64,000 nucleotides of DNA from Adineta ricciae (Eukaryota > Rotifera > Eurotatoria > Adinetida > Adinetidae): the NCBI GenBank assembly GCA_905250025.1, contig CAJNOJ010000320.1, positions 20,374 through 84,373 on the forward strand. Direction: 5' to 3'. Numbering within the stretch: the stretch's first letter is position 1; the number at the start of each line of letters is the position of its first letter. The notes beneath the pieces are model-generated. The model had not been told where the DNA came from, searched no databases, and saw only the letters and a list, made by a program, of their open reading frames with translations. Position numbers and translations under genes: made by a program. This document shows positions 44,232 to 56,392 of the stretch, one piece after another.

Positions 44232-45246
44232 NATCAATGATAGGATAGTTTTAATATCAAATGATACGTTGTGATTAAGAATAATACAATAATTCTGCAA
44301 ATTAGATAAGAACTATTGAGCAATTTGACATATGTTAATAACAAAAATCATTTCTGCCAGTTTCTAAACGAGAACATCGAATGCGATTTGCTGTACCTTA
44401 AGAAATTAGCGCCCTCTGTCATTGTCGTCAGTGTATATTATCAATGTGAAATCCAAGTAGGAGACAAAAAAGAAATAATCATCAAAACGAAGTTTGATTA
44501 AATACTTGGCTTTTTCTTTTGAGGTATTCGTAGATAGTACTATGATAGGAGTATTATGCAAAACATATTTTGTGAAGTAAAAATTACTACATCAGTGTTC
44601 AGTATTTCTTGTTTTGGGAATATAGACATCTGCGTGCATCATTTTATTTGCAGTTGGGGATGAATACGTACCGTTCATTTGATTTATTTTGTCGTTTAGC
44701 AAAGCAAATTTGACAAGAAAAAGGCAACTGTGTGATATTAATAAGACTGAAAGATGGTGTGAACTTCATTTGAAACTTCGTTTTTTTTCTCATAAAACAA
44801 ATCCAATCTTAGCCGATGCAGATCAATTTCGATTTTATTACGACGACGAAGAAGAAAAGCGTCCAGGGAAAGAAAATGACGACCTATATATGTATTAAAC
44901 ATACGTGTATGCGTAATAGTCGCCGGTACATCGATCACGCACCTAGACAGAAAACAGAAAGACAAAAAGAAGACATAAGAAGATAGTCACGAACAAATGC
45001 TGTATGTGCTAGTGTTGGTATGACGAACTTCTCGCATAATCATGACGAAACCTTATAAATCCAAGACCACAAGGGTCACAAAGATCACTACTATATCTAT
45101 ACTATACATTATTGAAATCGTCAACAAAAAATGTTGATTATATGATTTGATATGCAATCTTTTACAAAATAATTCAGATTTAAAATAAATGATTTTGTTA
45201 CAAAATCATCTTCCCCATTATATGATTCTAGACTCATTCATCGCAG
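44232..45246. other. Gene-free stretch
   Basis: Two short plus-strand frames (44316-44501, 44689-44898) without family resemblance. Nothing else seen. Confidence 0.4.
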
Positions 45247-45669
45247 ATTTCAAATTCGACATGTAAATCGTAAAAGTTGTTCTGTACTTTGCCTCAAGGA
45301 TAGAGCTGACCATTGTATGATGGAATGGTGGCATAATTCAAATCTACGAGTACAGCATAAGTGTTTTTTTCGGCTATACTGCAAACGCGTTTATACTAAA
45401 AAAGAAGTCACATGGGAAAGATTTGCTCCAAATAACATTGCCATTTGAAGAGGAAACATATTTGCGAATGTTCATGTCCAACAGCAATAGATAAACAAAT
45501 TGCTAAAAATATTCCGACAACTTTTGAATTAATGTCACGTGTACATGTACATAAACAATATGCACCAATACTACCTGAAAACAATTCATATTACTCAGCA
45601 TTACCTTTTATTCCGGTACATTTTATTGAATATGAACGAGATGAATCAGATTTCAGAAGACAATTGTAA
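45247..45669 (+). pseudogene. Cys/His-rich protein remnant
   Basis: After an acceptor-like CATCGCAG (45246) a 66-codon frame reads FQIRHVNRKSCSVLCLKDRA, DHCMMEWWHNSNLRVQHKC, FFRLYCKRVYTKKEVTWERF and stops at TGA 45446. A shifted frame then continues with ICECSCPTAIDKQIAKN and VHVHKQYAPILPENNSYY to stop 45669. The spacing of Cys/His residues suggests a small metal-binding domain. No intron explains the shift, so a frameshifted pseudogene is likely. The family is not recognised. Confidence 0.35.
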
Positions 45670-47483
45670 ATGAGTATGATGAAATGAGCAGTTTTTCTGC
45701 TCATACATCGGCCTTTACAAATGTGACGCGATGACGTTTTGTCCACAATCTTTTTTATATTCCTCAAAAGATAGAGCATTGAGAGTTTCGGTTCTTTTAT
45801 CAAATGATGCTTCTCTGGGCCCTTTGACTATCCCTGAAAACTTCAGTTCATTTGGCTTAGTTGTTCGAAAACTATGGTAATTATACAGCGCGAAACGCGA
45901 TGATGGAATTGAGACAACAAATTGAGGGTGATCTGTTCACTGTTCATTTTTCTGCAAAAGATTAATTTATTGAGAGAAATGTTTCAGAGACATTTGGTAG
46001 TCGACAGTTTGTACTATCCAAAGAAAAGAGAAAAAAATTCAAATTCACGTACAGTTTGTATTAGAGACCTGTTTTATCAATGTAACGCGGTGATGCTCTC
46101 GCAGCACGATGACGTTTTCATACCTTCTTACACAGATTTCTCCATCAAAGTAAGTTCCAATCACAAAACCAAGTTCATATTCAATATCAGCCTCCAAAGC
46201 TACATCAACTCCGTAGAGTTATAGGGCAAAATATAAAACTCGAGCTTTTGGTCAATTTTTGACCAACAATTATGCTGAAATTTCGAAAAAACTTAATTCT
46301 CATATTCTCCAATATAATACAATGAATTCGACGTGGTTTCTTTAGCTGATCTCGAATCTGGACTTCATTTTATGATATGAACATTCTTTTGTCAAGAAAA
46401 TCGCGGAATACCTATATGAGAAATGAAGAATAGACGTAAAGGTGTCATCGTGTTACATAAAGCCACCATAAGAAGAATTTTTTTCGGACAAAAGCACATG
46501 AATTAGATAGCACATGAAAATCTAACTTTAGGTATCCTGTTTTTATCATACGTTGTTAGCGCCAACGGGTTGGAAAAAAAAAGATATCCATTTTTTCGTT
46601 ACACGATGACGTTATAAATTTCACAGCTTTGGCTAAGCTCGCTATCAAAAAGTATAGCACATAGAAAAGTTGTTCTCCTACTAAAAGCTACTCCTGGTAT
46701 CATAGACTTAATTAGTCTTTATCAGTCCTGTATATATCAAACTGGTGGAATACACGAGTGGATGGTTACAAGGCTTAAAATAGAAGAATTTTCACTGTCT
46801 TCCATTGACATCTTTGTTACCAATAATCGTATCTTATTTAAAGCATTTGTTTATAGAACAAAATATGATTTCATACACATTCGACTATGCTCTGTAGGAT
46901 GACGAACGCCAAATTTCAAAGTGACGATTTTGAACTCCTGGTCATTGAGTTGTCACGTTACATGGAAAGGCCGACATGTCATCTTTATTTATCGAAATGA
47001 TAACAATTAAAAAAGTATCAAATTCAGCTGATGTGTTGAAATTAATATATCTTCTTGTATGTTTATGAATTGTTTCGATGAACATTTTTCTCTCTTATGA
47101 TCATCACAATCCCAGTTCACCGCAAATTTGAAACAAGCGTGATCGTAATTTGGAATTGAATACAGATAACTTTTCCTTTACTACATTGATCCTATCAATG
47201 GGACATTTATCAGTAACGAAGAGGAATGAAAAGTCTCAACTTACTTTTGTTCATCCATGAAATCATTGTAGTTGATAGCAAATATTCTTGAATCCGTATC
47301 TGTACTAGACTATATATATTACAAAAAAAGAAGATTTATAATGATACAAATCAAATAGACTTACTTCAAATACGACTTTGATCATTCCGTCTTCAAAAAA
47401 AGCGCTGTATTGATATCAACACCTTTGTAGATGTAATTTATTTTGACGACATTCTTTATGTCACGAAAAAATCAGTAGTGTCA
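45670..47483. other. Gene-poor stretch with a recurring motif
   Basis: No supported gene. The word CGATGACGTT recurs at about 45731, 46109 and 46606 with similar flanks (ACGATGACGTTNTNA), and related ACGCG(A/G)TGATG words occur at ~45896 and ~46085, hinting at diverged repeat units. A 100-aa frame at 45922-46224 shows no recognised domain. Confidence 0.35.
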
Positions 47484-47565
47484 AACTCGAAACTTGAATT
47501 CAAGTATTCAACTTTCTCTTCGAGTATTCAATTATTGGAGTGACCCAGCATTCGATTTTTGGGTA

Positions 47566-47700
47566 CGAGCGCTCAGAAGGCCTTTGGCCCTCTTCGCTAC
47601 CGATCTGTTTAGCCGAGCGCTCAGAAGGCCTTTGGCCCTCTTCGCTACCGATCTGTTTAGCCGAGCGCTCAGAAGGCCTCCGGCCGCCTTCGCTATCTAC
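47566..47700. repeat. 48-bp GC-rich tandem repeat, ~2.8 copies
   Basis: Units start at 47566, 47614 and 47662 with CGAGCGCTCAGAAGGCC. Units 1 and 2 are identical; unit 3 diverges (CCGGCCGCC replaces TTTGGCCCTC) and is shortened. Each unit holds the palindromes GAGCGCTC and GGCCTTTGGCC. Confidence 0.8.
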
Positions 47701-47744
47701 TTCCTCCATCTACGGGATCACCTCTCCTGTTGCTCAATTACACA

Positions 47745-48256
47745 CACTCTAAAAAAAATTAGTGCTTTGCTGAACCCTCAAAAAAAGTTCCGTGGTTACG
47801 AAAAAGTCTTCAGACAGGTTCACGATTACAAAAACGCAATAAAAATTTCTAGGGAACCATTAAAGGATCTTCCCGTGTATCGGAGGGAAGAACCTTCTAC
47901 TGCTAAACCTTGTTTTAAGTTCAGCATACCAAAAGCAGGTTCCGTAGCAAAATGCAAAACTTAAGGGGTTTCATATCAAACTATACAAGGACATTCAGGT
48001 TCGGTACGAAACTATTATATTTTCCTAAAGAACTCTGAAAGTTTGGTATTATGCTACGGAACCTGTTTTCGGTATGCTGAACTTAAAAAAAGGTTTAGCA
48101 GTAGAAGGTTCTTCCCTCCGATACACGGGAAGATCCTTTAATGGTTCCCTAGAAATTTTTATTGCGTTTTTGTAATCGTGAACCTGTCTGAAGACTTTTT
48201 CGTAACCACGGAACTTTTTTTGAGGGTTCAGCAAAGCACTAATTTTTTTTAGAGTG
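47745..48256. repeat. Inverted repeat, 205-bp arms, 102-bp spacer
   Basis: Left arm 47745-47949 and right arm 48052-48256 are reverse complements with about three mismatches. Both arms start CACTCTAAAAAAAATTAGTG at the outer edge and end at TCCGTAGCA inside. A transcript through it would fold into a near-perfect 205-bp hairpin. Both arms happen to be open in one frame over their length. Confidence 0.85.
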
Positions 48257-48930
48257 CAGCATGCAGCCAGGCAGCGCGTGGCATAGTGTTCGGCGAGAAA
48301 GTAGATCTCAACTTTGCTTGAGTCACAGGACATGGCGTCGAACACGTGCCGACGTCAGCTATTACAAGTAGTAAAGGCACAGCGACCAGAGAAGCGTTTT
48401 TCTCCACACATACATATAGACGAAGAACACAGCGAAATGCAGCATCCCTATCCATCGGACATTAGGGTTTCTGTCACAAAACCTTCTTGTATTCTATTTA
48501 ACACTAACCCAACTTTTCATGCAAATGAGTCAGAGAGCTCCGCTAAATATTTTTACCTACGCTTTCTGGCAAATACCATCTAACTTACCCCTATGTACAC
48601 CATACCTACTCAACACCCTCCCCCACACCCTCACTCAGATTATACCCCCTATCACCCTCCCCATCCAACATCCACACCCCCAAGAATACTCGAATTCAAG
48701 TTTCGAGTTATACATGTATGCTGAATTCACGAACAGAATCGTTCAATGTTAGCGATTCTATTCGTTAACTCTTTTTTATTTTTTCAGTCTGGGTGGGCTA
48801 TAATCACATCCGACCATAGAAAAAAGCGATCATTGTTTTCATTGACGACTAAGGTCATATACAAACAATTGATATGCACACAATATAAATGATCTCAATT
48901 CAGAATAAATCAATAGTGGTGAGTATAGTA

Positions 48931-50627
48931 ATGACACATTCAATGGCTCATTTGAACAATTTACCTGATGAAATTCTCGCGATCATTTTCAAAAATTTGT
49001 CTAATGATGAAGTACTTTTTTCTTTGATAAATGTTAATAAAAGGCTCAATACATTTGTACATGATTCAACTTTTACAAGTCGTTTAAAATTGATGAGACG
49101 TTCCTTCGATAATTCTATTCAATCATTATCTATTACAATACTTGATCGTTTCATTTCACAAATTTTACCATCGATTCATCATAAAATCCAATGGCTCGAC
49201 ATTGAATCATCAAGTATAGAACGTGTTCTTTCTCGAAATTATCCTAATCTTTATGGCCGGACTTGGCTTATTTAATCTTGAAAAAGAAAAAGCGAAACAT
49301 TTGTTTACTAGTATGAGATTTTAGTTGGATTCTCATTATTCCGTATTTGTATATTTAGATGAAACTAATCTGACAGATTTATTTCGAAATCAAATTACAT
49401 CACTTACTATTCATATTCGTAGAATTAAGAAAGAACCTACAACAACAAAGGAAATCACGATTATATTTACAGACATCTTTACTATGTTTACCAATCTGAA
49501 GTATTTAAACTTCAAGCCATTTTCAAATTTTACTCAATACTTATCATTTGAGACTTTATCTCCCATTATTAATTGTCCAACTATCGTCGAATTACATGTT
49601 AATGTGAAATCTTTCTTCGATTGTCTTTATCTACTTGACGGACGTTTACCTCAACTTCGAGTATTTCATGTTGATATTTCTTGGTTTGGTCATTCTCAAC
49701 ATGAAATAGTCAATAACATGGTAGGTCATTGTTATTTATATCTTATTGATTTGAATAGAATTATTCTTCTAGGAAAACTTACCTAATTTAGAATGTTTTT
49801 CATTAAATTGTAATCAAGATTCAAGTGCATATGATGAATTAGTTATTCCATTGTTGCATCGAATGTTAAATTTAAAAAGACTTCATTTATATCTTGTAAT
49901 TAATTATAAAAATATGTTTATTGATGGAGATAATTTGAAAACAAATATTCTTAATCGAATGGTACAACTAAATCAATTTACATTTAGCATTCGATCAAGT
50001 CTTTGGCTTACGAATCAAACCAAGTTCATATCCAATGAAGATATTCAACATACATTCGAATATTTTTCAACCAATCAAATTATTTCTTATGTTGATTATT
50101 TTCACAAGTTGGGACGAGGCGAATGTCATATTTATTCTTATCCTTATAAAGAAAACGAATATCATAGAATAACGAATAATTTTCCAGGTGGAATATTCAA
50201 ATACGTTCGTGAAATATCCTTATTTGATGAACGGCCTTTTGAACATGAGTTTTTCTTTCAAATTTCTCAATCGTTTCCATTGATAGAAAAATTAACTGTG
50301 AATAATGAAAAAGTACAAAACAATAAAAGTGACAATTTATCAATTATTGAATATCCACGTCTTTCTTATCTTGATCTTCTTGAAGTTCATGAAGATTACG
50401 TCAAGCAGTTTCTTATAGATACAAACAGCTGTTTACCAAACAATGTTGCTCTTATTGTCGATTATGAAATACTGAAGAAAGCAACAGAAAATTTCACACG
50501 GCAAACAACTCGAAATTGTTCAAAACTATGTCGTTTAGCTATACTTTGTGAATATGAAGTTACTGACGATCTTAGTCAATACTTTCCCCAGGCAAAAATC
50601 ACATATAGTTATGAATATTTTAAATAA
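48931..50627 (+). pseudogene. F-box protein gene with one frameshift
   Basis: N-terminal F-box: MAHLNNLPDEILAIIFKNLS followed by NDEVLFSLINVNKRLNTFV, the substrate-adaptor motif of SCF ubiquitin ligases, in the form common in bdelloid genomes. Exons 48931-49310, 49359-49720 and 49773-50627 join across 48- and 52-bp introns in correct phase; the C-terminal ~500 residues are LRR-like (LKYLNF, IVELHV, LKRLHLYL, LSYLDLLE). At 49255-49260 the sequence TATGGCCGGACTTGG shifts frame: the upstream frame stops at 49275, while the downstream frame continues GLFNLEKEKAKHLFT. Deleting four bases (CCGG or equivalent) would give NLYGLGLFNLEK. Either a recent pseudogene or a sequence error, since everything else is intact. 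Start could be 48889, 48931 or 48943. Confidence 0.65.
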
Positions 50628-52725
50628 AACATGTTTAATAGCAGATCAGATGGCATTGCTTACAAAGGATTTTTGAGATGTATTTTTTCATCTTCGTGCT
50701 AACTGTACTCAATTTTTCAGTATTCTACTAAAATCGATTTCTCATCAAGTCGTTTCCGACAAAATGTAAAAGAACGACTGTTCGGAGAACAATGGATGAA
50801 TACAATCCTTCTAAATACTAAGATCCGATGACTTGATTTTTAAAATCTTCTTGTATTCCAGTCTTCTTTATGTTGTCGCGCGAGAAAATCTCTTTGAATA
50901 ATCCTGAGTGATGAGTTTTCACATGTTTGACAACTAAGTGGCAATTTCATCGCAATCGATAATATCGAGTCGCATATCCATACCGAATGTGTCATGAAGA
51001 TCAGTAGTGAAGCAGTGGATGATTCTCAGACATCTTCTGTAAAAACCATCTATTCGTTGCTTAGCAGTACAAGACAGTTGGGGGTTGAAAATATTTCTGT
51101 CCTTCTTGTTGAAATGGCATACGCGTGAGCTATGACATACGTAACAAAATTTAAAATATGTACTTTTTTTGTTTCAAAACAAACTAAAGTTTAAGGATAG
51201 AGCTGTTTGTTGTCCAAATTTCGAATTCATCACAAATATACGGAATATTCTCTACTCTTCATCAAATTATGTTATTCACTCAAAGTCTATTACTCCGTAA
51301 TAATCTTATATTAATTATCGGCATTGTGTTTATCTGAGCGATAAAAATACTCAAACGAGTAATTGTTAAGCTATAAAAAAAAGTCCTATTCGAGTAAGTT
51401 TTTCATATGAAATATGTGACAAATTATTCATTAGGTAGTAATATTAATTTAACAGTTTAGCAATAAGAAGTAGAAGGACTCCCGTTTTTATTTCTGCTGC
51501 TGGACACAAGAAAACTGATGGCAATGAGCAGATAATATACTATTGTACAAACAACGCTTTTCTTACTGTCGATGATCTGCATCTTTTCCTTTTTGATCCG
51601 ATTTCCACGTTTTTTTGCTTTTGGTGAAGATTTGGTATATTTCAGTCGGATAGACAAGTGCGCGTTGCTGTTCTTTATTCTTTGGATGAGGGTGAAAAAA
51701 TCGATTATAAAGAGAGAATTCCGTCTTATCGATCACTATTCAATGTATCTCTTTCTCTAAGTGAACAAAGTTTATATATACACATCAACAGAATAGAAAT
51801 TTTCAAAGATGATAAGGAAAAAACTCAGTGATAAAAGGGTTTGAGCGAGTCAATACCCTAAGATGCGAAAAAGGGCGAAAAGAAGATATATCTAAACACA
51901 CCTAGATATACGATATGAAGTATACACCATTCTAATTAATTTATATACCAATGAATCTTCTTTATTCATCCGCCCAAAAGGCATCGGTTCCAATGTGCGA
52001 GAACGAGCTGATTGCCTTAAAAGAATTCGAGCTCAGAAGTGTTCGAATCAATAAAAGAACGTAATAAATATATTCTAAAGTCAATTGACGTTGACATGTA
52101 TATTTTCATCGCAATATATCTCACTTTGCCATTAATGTTGTATTACAGAAATATATGTTTTGAAAGATCTTCTTAATGTGATTAAAGAAAATAATAAAAG
52201 AACAGGTTATTTCGTCTCTCATTCTGATTAACGATCAACCGACATTAGCTCATTTTCTTCCTATATATAGATTGTCTGTGAAATACTTCTACACCAGCAT
52301 TTGATTTGATCAGTAAAACAAAACGAGTATGTTTTTGTTAGACACTCGACTTTAATTCTTGTGCTCCTAAATTGTTTCTTTGAAAACAATTTTCGTTTTG
52401 ATCTTCAGTGTGAGGATGATTGTAATGGTATTCGAAATACTTTTGAAATCTCGTACGTTTGATCCAACAGAGTGATCAAGCAAACCATGTAATTTCTTTG
52501 ATTTGCTATCGCTAACCTTGATGGTAAAAAATATACTGTTGATATCTAATTTCCATCAAGCTCATCTATTGAAAATAATAGCAATGAATGAATGAATGCG
52601 AAATGATTTTATTATGACATTTACATAGTTCAGAACGATTACAAAAGAACGTTAACTATCGTAAAATGCTTATCGAGTAACATGTAGTTGAGCAATATCT
52701 CATTACCATCGGATTCATCAACTTC
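50628..52725. other. Long gene-free stretch
   Basis: About 2.1 kb. The only notable frame is a 66-aa minus-strand one (51657-51457) with a hydrophobic stretch (VVCTIVYYLLIAISFLVSSS) but no family resemblance. It holds the 3' ends of two convergent genes. Confidence 0.45.
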
Positions 52726-53446
52726 TCAATGTGAACCACCATATCCTGGATAGCCACCGTACGGATTAGCAGCGAACGCAACTGGTGCACCATAGGGTGT
52801 CGGCATGCGTGCACCGTAAGGCATAGCTCCAGGTATACCATATGGACTAGGCATAGGCGCACCATATGGCATGCCTCCGGCTCCAACATATGGCCCAGGC
52901 ATAGGAACACCGAACGGAGATCCAGCAGGTACGCTATACGGACCAGGCATGGGTGCACCGTATGGACCTGGTCTTGGTGCACCATATAGAGCACCAGTGG
53001 GTGGACCATACGAACCAGGTCCATATGGACCACCGAATCCTTGAGGTGCACCGTATGGCATATTTCCTGGTCCGCCATAAGGACCAGGAGCATGTTCTAC
53101 TGGTTCAACTGGTTTTGTTTCTTGACTGCCATATACTCCTGGTCCGTTATGATGTGCATGACTATTGCTATGTCCAGCATGCTTCGCATGATCACCGTGT
53201 GAACCAGCAGAGCCGCTTGATCCATGACTACCATGCGATCCAGCTATATATAAAAGAATAGAACAGAATACAAGTTGATTTTTTCATTTGTTGACGCCAT
53301 TTTGCGTGAAAATTAAGTAATAACCTCTCTAGTAGATTACCTGAATGTTGGTGCTGATGACTGTGTTGTCCATGACCATGTCCATGACCATGACCATGAC
53401 CGTGCCCATGTTGTCCATGGCTGTGTTGTGGTTGTTGACTAGACAT
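52726..53446 (-). CDS. His/Gly-rich and Pro/Tyr/Gly-repeat protein
   Basis: Two exons, 53446-53341 and 53243-52726, joined in phase 1 across a 97-bp intron, giving 207 aa. Exon 1 encodes MSSQQPQHSHGQHGHGHGHG and more HG/HQ repeats. Exon 2 starts GSHGSHGSSGSAGSHGDHAK, then has about ten repeats of the form MPYGAP / GPYGxPxP, ending PYGGYPGYGGSH. No signal peptide or membrane segment. His-Gly repeats commonly bind metal ions; Pro/Tyr/Gly repeats are disordered and seen in annexin N-termini, RNA-binding and phase-separating proteins. Function unknown. Tandem coding repeats make length variation between alleles likely. Confidence 0.75.
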
Positions 53447-53988
53447 TTTTTTAGACGTTCTAGTGTTTCAATATGTCTGTCCCGATAATCGATTTGCTGA
53501 TTGACGATCGACGTGTATTTAAATGTTGTTACTTAAACGAATTATTCACATTCACAATAACATGGGAACAAATACATTCTTCTTTTCTAATCGAGCATGG
53601 AACGAAAATTTAACAACACTGATTGCTCCGTCTTTCTGTATCCTGATTCTTTTTCTCCGATTGGCAGTGAAACTCAATGTTTTCTTTAGTTTTAAATTAT
53701 TGCGACGTACTTTGCATCTCATTTGTTCACATTGGCATCGAAATCAGCAGTATTTGTCTACTTTCAAGATTATTTTTGCAACATGTTTTACTCTCTAGAA
53801 GAAAACATGACAACGTCAAAATACGTTCGTTCACATGATAAAAATTTTTATTCTTTCAAAGAAAAATACTTTTAACGACAAACATGTCAAACAAAAACTG
53901 TTTCAACCACGAAAAGAACAGTCTGTTTACGCAAATAGATCTAGAAAAACGAAGACACGCAGTACACTCCTATGTTAAATATTTTATT
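53447..53988. other. Intergenic stretch
   Basis: Contains the upstream region of the His/Gly-rich gene and the 3' flank of the next minus-strand gene. No supported gene; a 91-aa plus-strand frame (53523-53798) has no resemblance to a family. Confidence 0.4.
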
Positions 53989-55989
53989 TTATTCTGAATG
54001 ATTTGTGTTTTGCCACCAATGCAATTTTGGAAGATCTTGTGGCTCACCATCGATCATTCGAATCATTATTGCACAACAGATGATATTCTCCTGAATACAT
54101 TCTTGTGAAGCTTGATTCAATGGTAGAATCCATTCGAGTTGATCATTCGAAAAGTTTTCATCGATTTGTTTCGTTTTTGCACTTGGTTGAAGTAAGATTT
54201 CCGATGTTGGTTTGTTGAAGACATCCGGATTCACTCGACATTGAAAAACTAATTGATAATATTGATTTGCCATGTTTCTCCACATATGAGTGTATTTCGG
54301 ATGAGCACAATATTCGATACTTGGTGAAAAATGAATATTTTGTCGATTTCGTGAAATATTCGATCGTTGAGTTGACACACGCATTGCGGTCGTTAAGATA
54401 AATGGAGCATAGAAACCTCGACAACCATGGTAAACAATCGGCCATTTCGTTTCGACCTGAGAATTGGAGTGAACTGATTGAATAGAAAAACGTTTCCAAC
54501 CTAAATGATCGAATAGAGTTGCGTTTTTCGAAGAAAAAGAAAGCGTGTAAACAACCTTCCGGACAAAGAGAATCGTTATCACTCAGAGCAATCAGGTCAA
54601 GCAAAATATTTTCAACAGATTTATTTATAAATGGTGCGTCCGATTTGTAATTGATGAGACGTTTTTCAATAGATAAACAATATTGCCCAAAGCTAATGGA
54701 CTGTACTTGACAATCCAATCTCTGGGTAGAGTTTTCAACAGCTTGAACAATCCTTAATGATTCTCTGGAATTGTTCAATTGTTGACTAATCATTTGATGA
54801 TAAGTTGGATGAATAGCGATGTAAAGAATAGTACTTCCTTGTTCGACACGTTCGATTGTGAATGTTTCATCAGGTAAATTGAGGAATTGAGAAAGATTTA
54901 AACAAAATTGTTGTTGAATTGAATGTTTGTTTAGAGTCCATCTTGTGTAATTATCTTCGAGGCGAATAATCAATGAATTATCTAGAAGAATTATTGAAAA
55001 TTATGAAAGGAAAATTTTTGAATTTTACTTTCTGCTTCATTGTTTCTGTCCATTAGAATTGGCAAAACGCGATTTTGATGAAATATTTTTCTAAATTTTT
55101 TATTCAATTGAAATTCATTTGTTGTATTTACACATAATTGACCAAGAGCATTGATTAATTCAAAAATTCTTCTTTGTTGTTCAGCCAGTTGTTCTTCGAA
55201 CTCTTCTTCTATTCGGCGGATTAAATATTCTTCTCGATTAAATCTCCTTACACATCGATTTTCCACGTACGACTGAACAAACTGCAAAGAAGTTGTTGAA
55301 TCAGTCATTCGATAAAGTGAATCCAGAATTTGTTTGCTCAAGATCGAATCTTCATCCATTTGATGGATAAATTGACTAATAAGTTTGTAACGTGCGTTCC
55401 AAAGACTCACACATTCGTTGATTGTTTGCATAAGAAAAGTTTGAGCAGAGAAAACGCTTAAATCTCCTAATTCATTAAATTTTCCGACCATTCGATTGAG
55501 CTCATTAGCATATCCGTAATGTTGTCTCAGCCATTGAACAATTCGATTGCGATGGTCGTGATAGTTGTTGGAATCGATGATGTTAAATAAATGAGTTAAT
55601 TCACTGTCGATTTGTGCGATTTGTTGACGAATTTTTGTGATTGCAGCACGTATTTCTTCGCTATCTTCTCGATTTTCGTTTCGTGTCGATGATACTTGAA
55701 CGATAGTTTCGACGTCATTACGAATAAGTTGAAGCGCATGAAAGAATTCTTCTTCGATTATCTGACGTGTTTTGTTGATTTTCGAGTTATTTTCGTCAAG
55801 ATCTTGAGAAAATTGTTTGGCCAACAACGTTTCTTGTTGATGTTTAAGATCATTGTCATGCTGCGAAGTTTCCGCATCGTATGTTCGTTTCCTTTCAAGA
55901 TTTCGTTCGATTTGAGTAAGTTTTTTCAGACTATCCGATAATTGATCATCTGCAAAGCGTTTTAGACAAAAATCTAAATTTCCATCCAT
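53989..55989 (-). CDS. Coiled-coil protein with ART/PARP-like C-terminal motif
   Basis: Three exons (55989-55029, 54981-54556, 54500-53989) with 47- and 55-bp introns and matching phases give 632 aa. Residues 1-320 are largely helical/coiled coil (DDQLSDSLKKLTQIERNLER; EEYLIRRIEEEFEEQLAEQQ). Residues ~320-460 form a middle domain (RWTLNKHSIQQQFCLNLSQF). The C-terminal ~170 residues begin GWKRFSIQ and contain WPIVYHGCRGFYAPFIL, FSPSIEYCAHPKYTHMWRN and YYQLVFQCRVNPD. The order His-Gly after a Tyr, then Ser-Pro-Ser-Ile-x-Tyr, then a beta-strand, recalls the fold of ADP-ribosyltransferases (PARP-like), but a catalytic Glu could not be assigned. Related uncharacterised proteins seem to be common in bdelloids; that is recollection, not a search result. 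Confidence 0.6.
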
Positions 55990-56392
55990 GAATAACAGAA
56001 CAATTCTCCGCGAAAGACGGTTATTTGCACAACGACAGAGTTTGAAGAAGTGTCTGTTAAATGAAGTAATTCACTCGTATCTGTCGGGGGTGTTTTTGTT
56101 TTATCTTTATATGAAAGAATGTAAAAAATGTTTGGATTTAAGTAAATAAATATGCTTTATAGGTAACGCAAAAAAATTAGGACACTAATTTATTAAGTCA
56201 AAATGATATGCGCCGTTTTTGTTCGTTCGATGGATTAATTTGAAGAAAACTTCGTTTGTTTCAAAAGAAGATGTTGAAAAACAATGTAGTCTCGTTTGCT
56301 GAGTTATAAAACATCATAAACCACGTCAAAGATTGTTAAGATATAAATCATATGTAACGATAACGATGATGGTTGTTTTGAATGTTTGATAC
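55990..56392. other. Intergenic stretch
   Basis: Promoter side of the coiled-coil gene and 3' flank of the receptor gene. No gene seen. Confidence 0.4.

Larger units (their letters stand above)
47484..48709. mobile_element. Composite foldback element with 26-bp inverted ends
   Basis: Left end 47484-47509 (AACTCGAAACTTGAATTCAA...) and right end 48684-48709 are inverted repeats of 26 bp with one mismatch. Inside are a GC-rich 48-bp tandem repeat (47566-47700), a large inverted repeat (47745-48256) and a C-rich, G-poor stretch (~48597-48682). No transposase-like frame is present, so it is non-autonomous. No clear target duplication could be read. Confidence 0.65.

Noticed and set aside
47494-47964. 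156-aa frame as a real protein gene
   Set aside because: It runs through the 48-bp tandem repeat and one foldback arm; the mirror arm gives the same translation on the other strand, so it is a by-product of the repeat.
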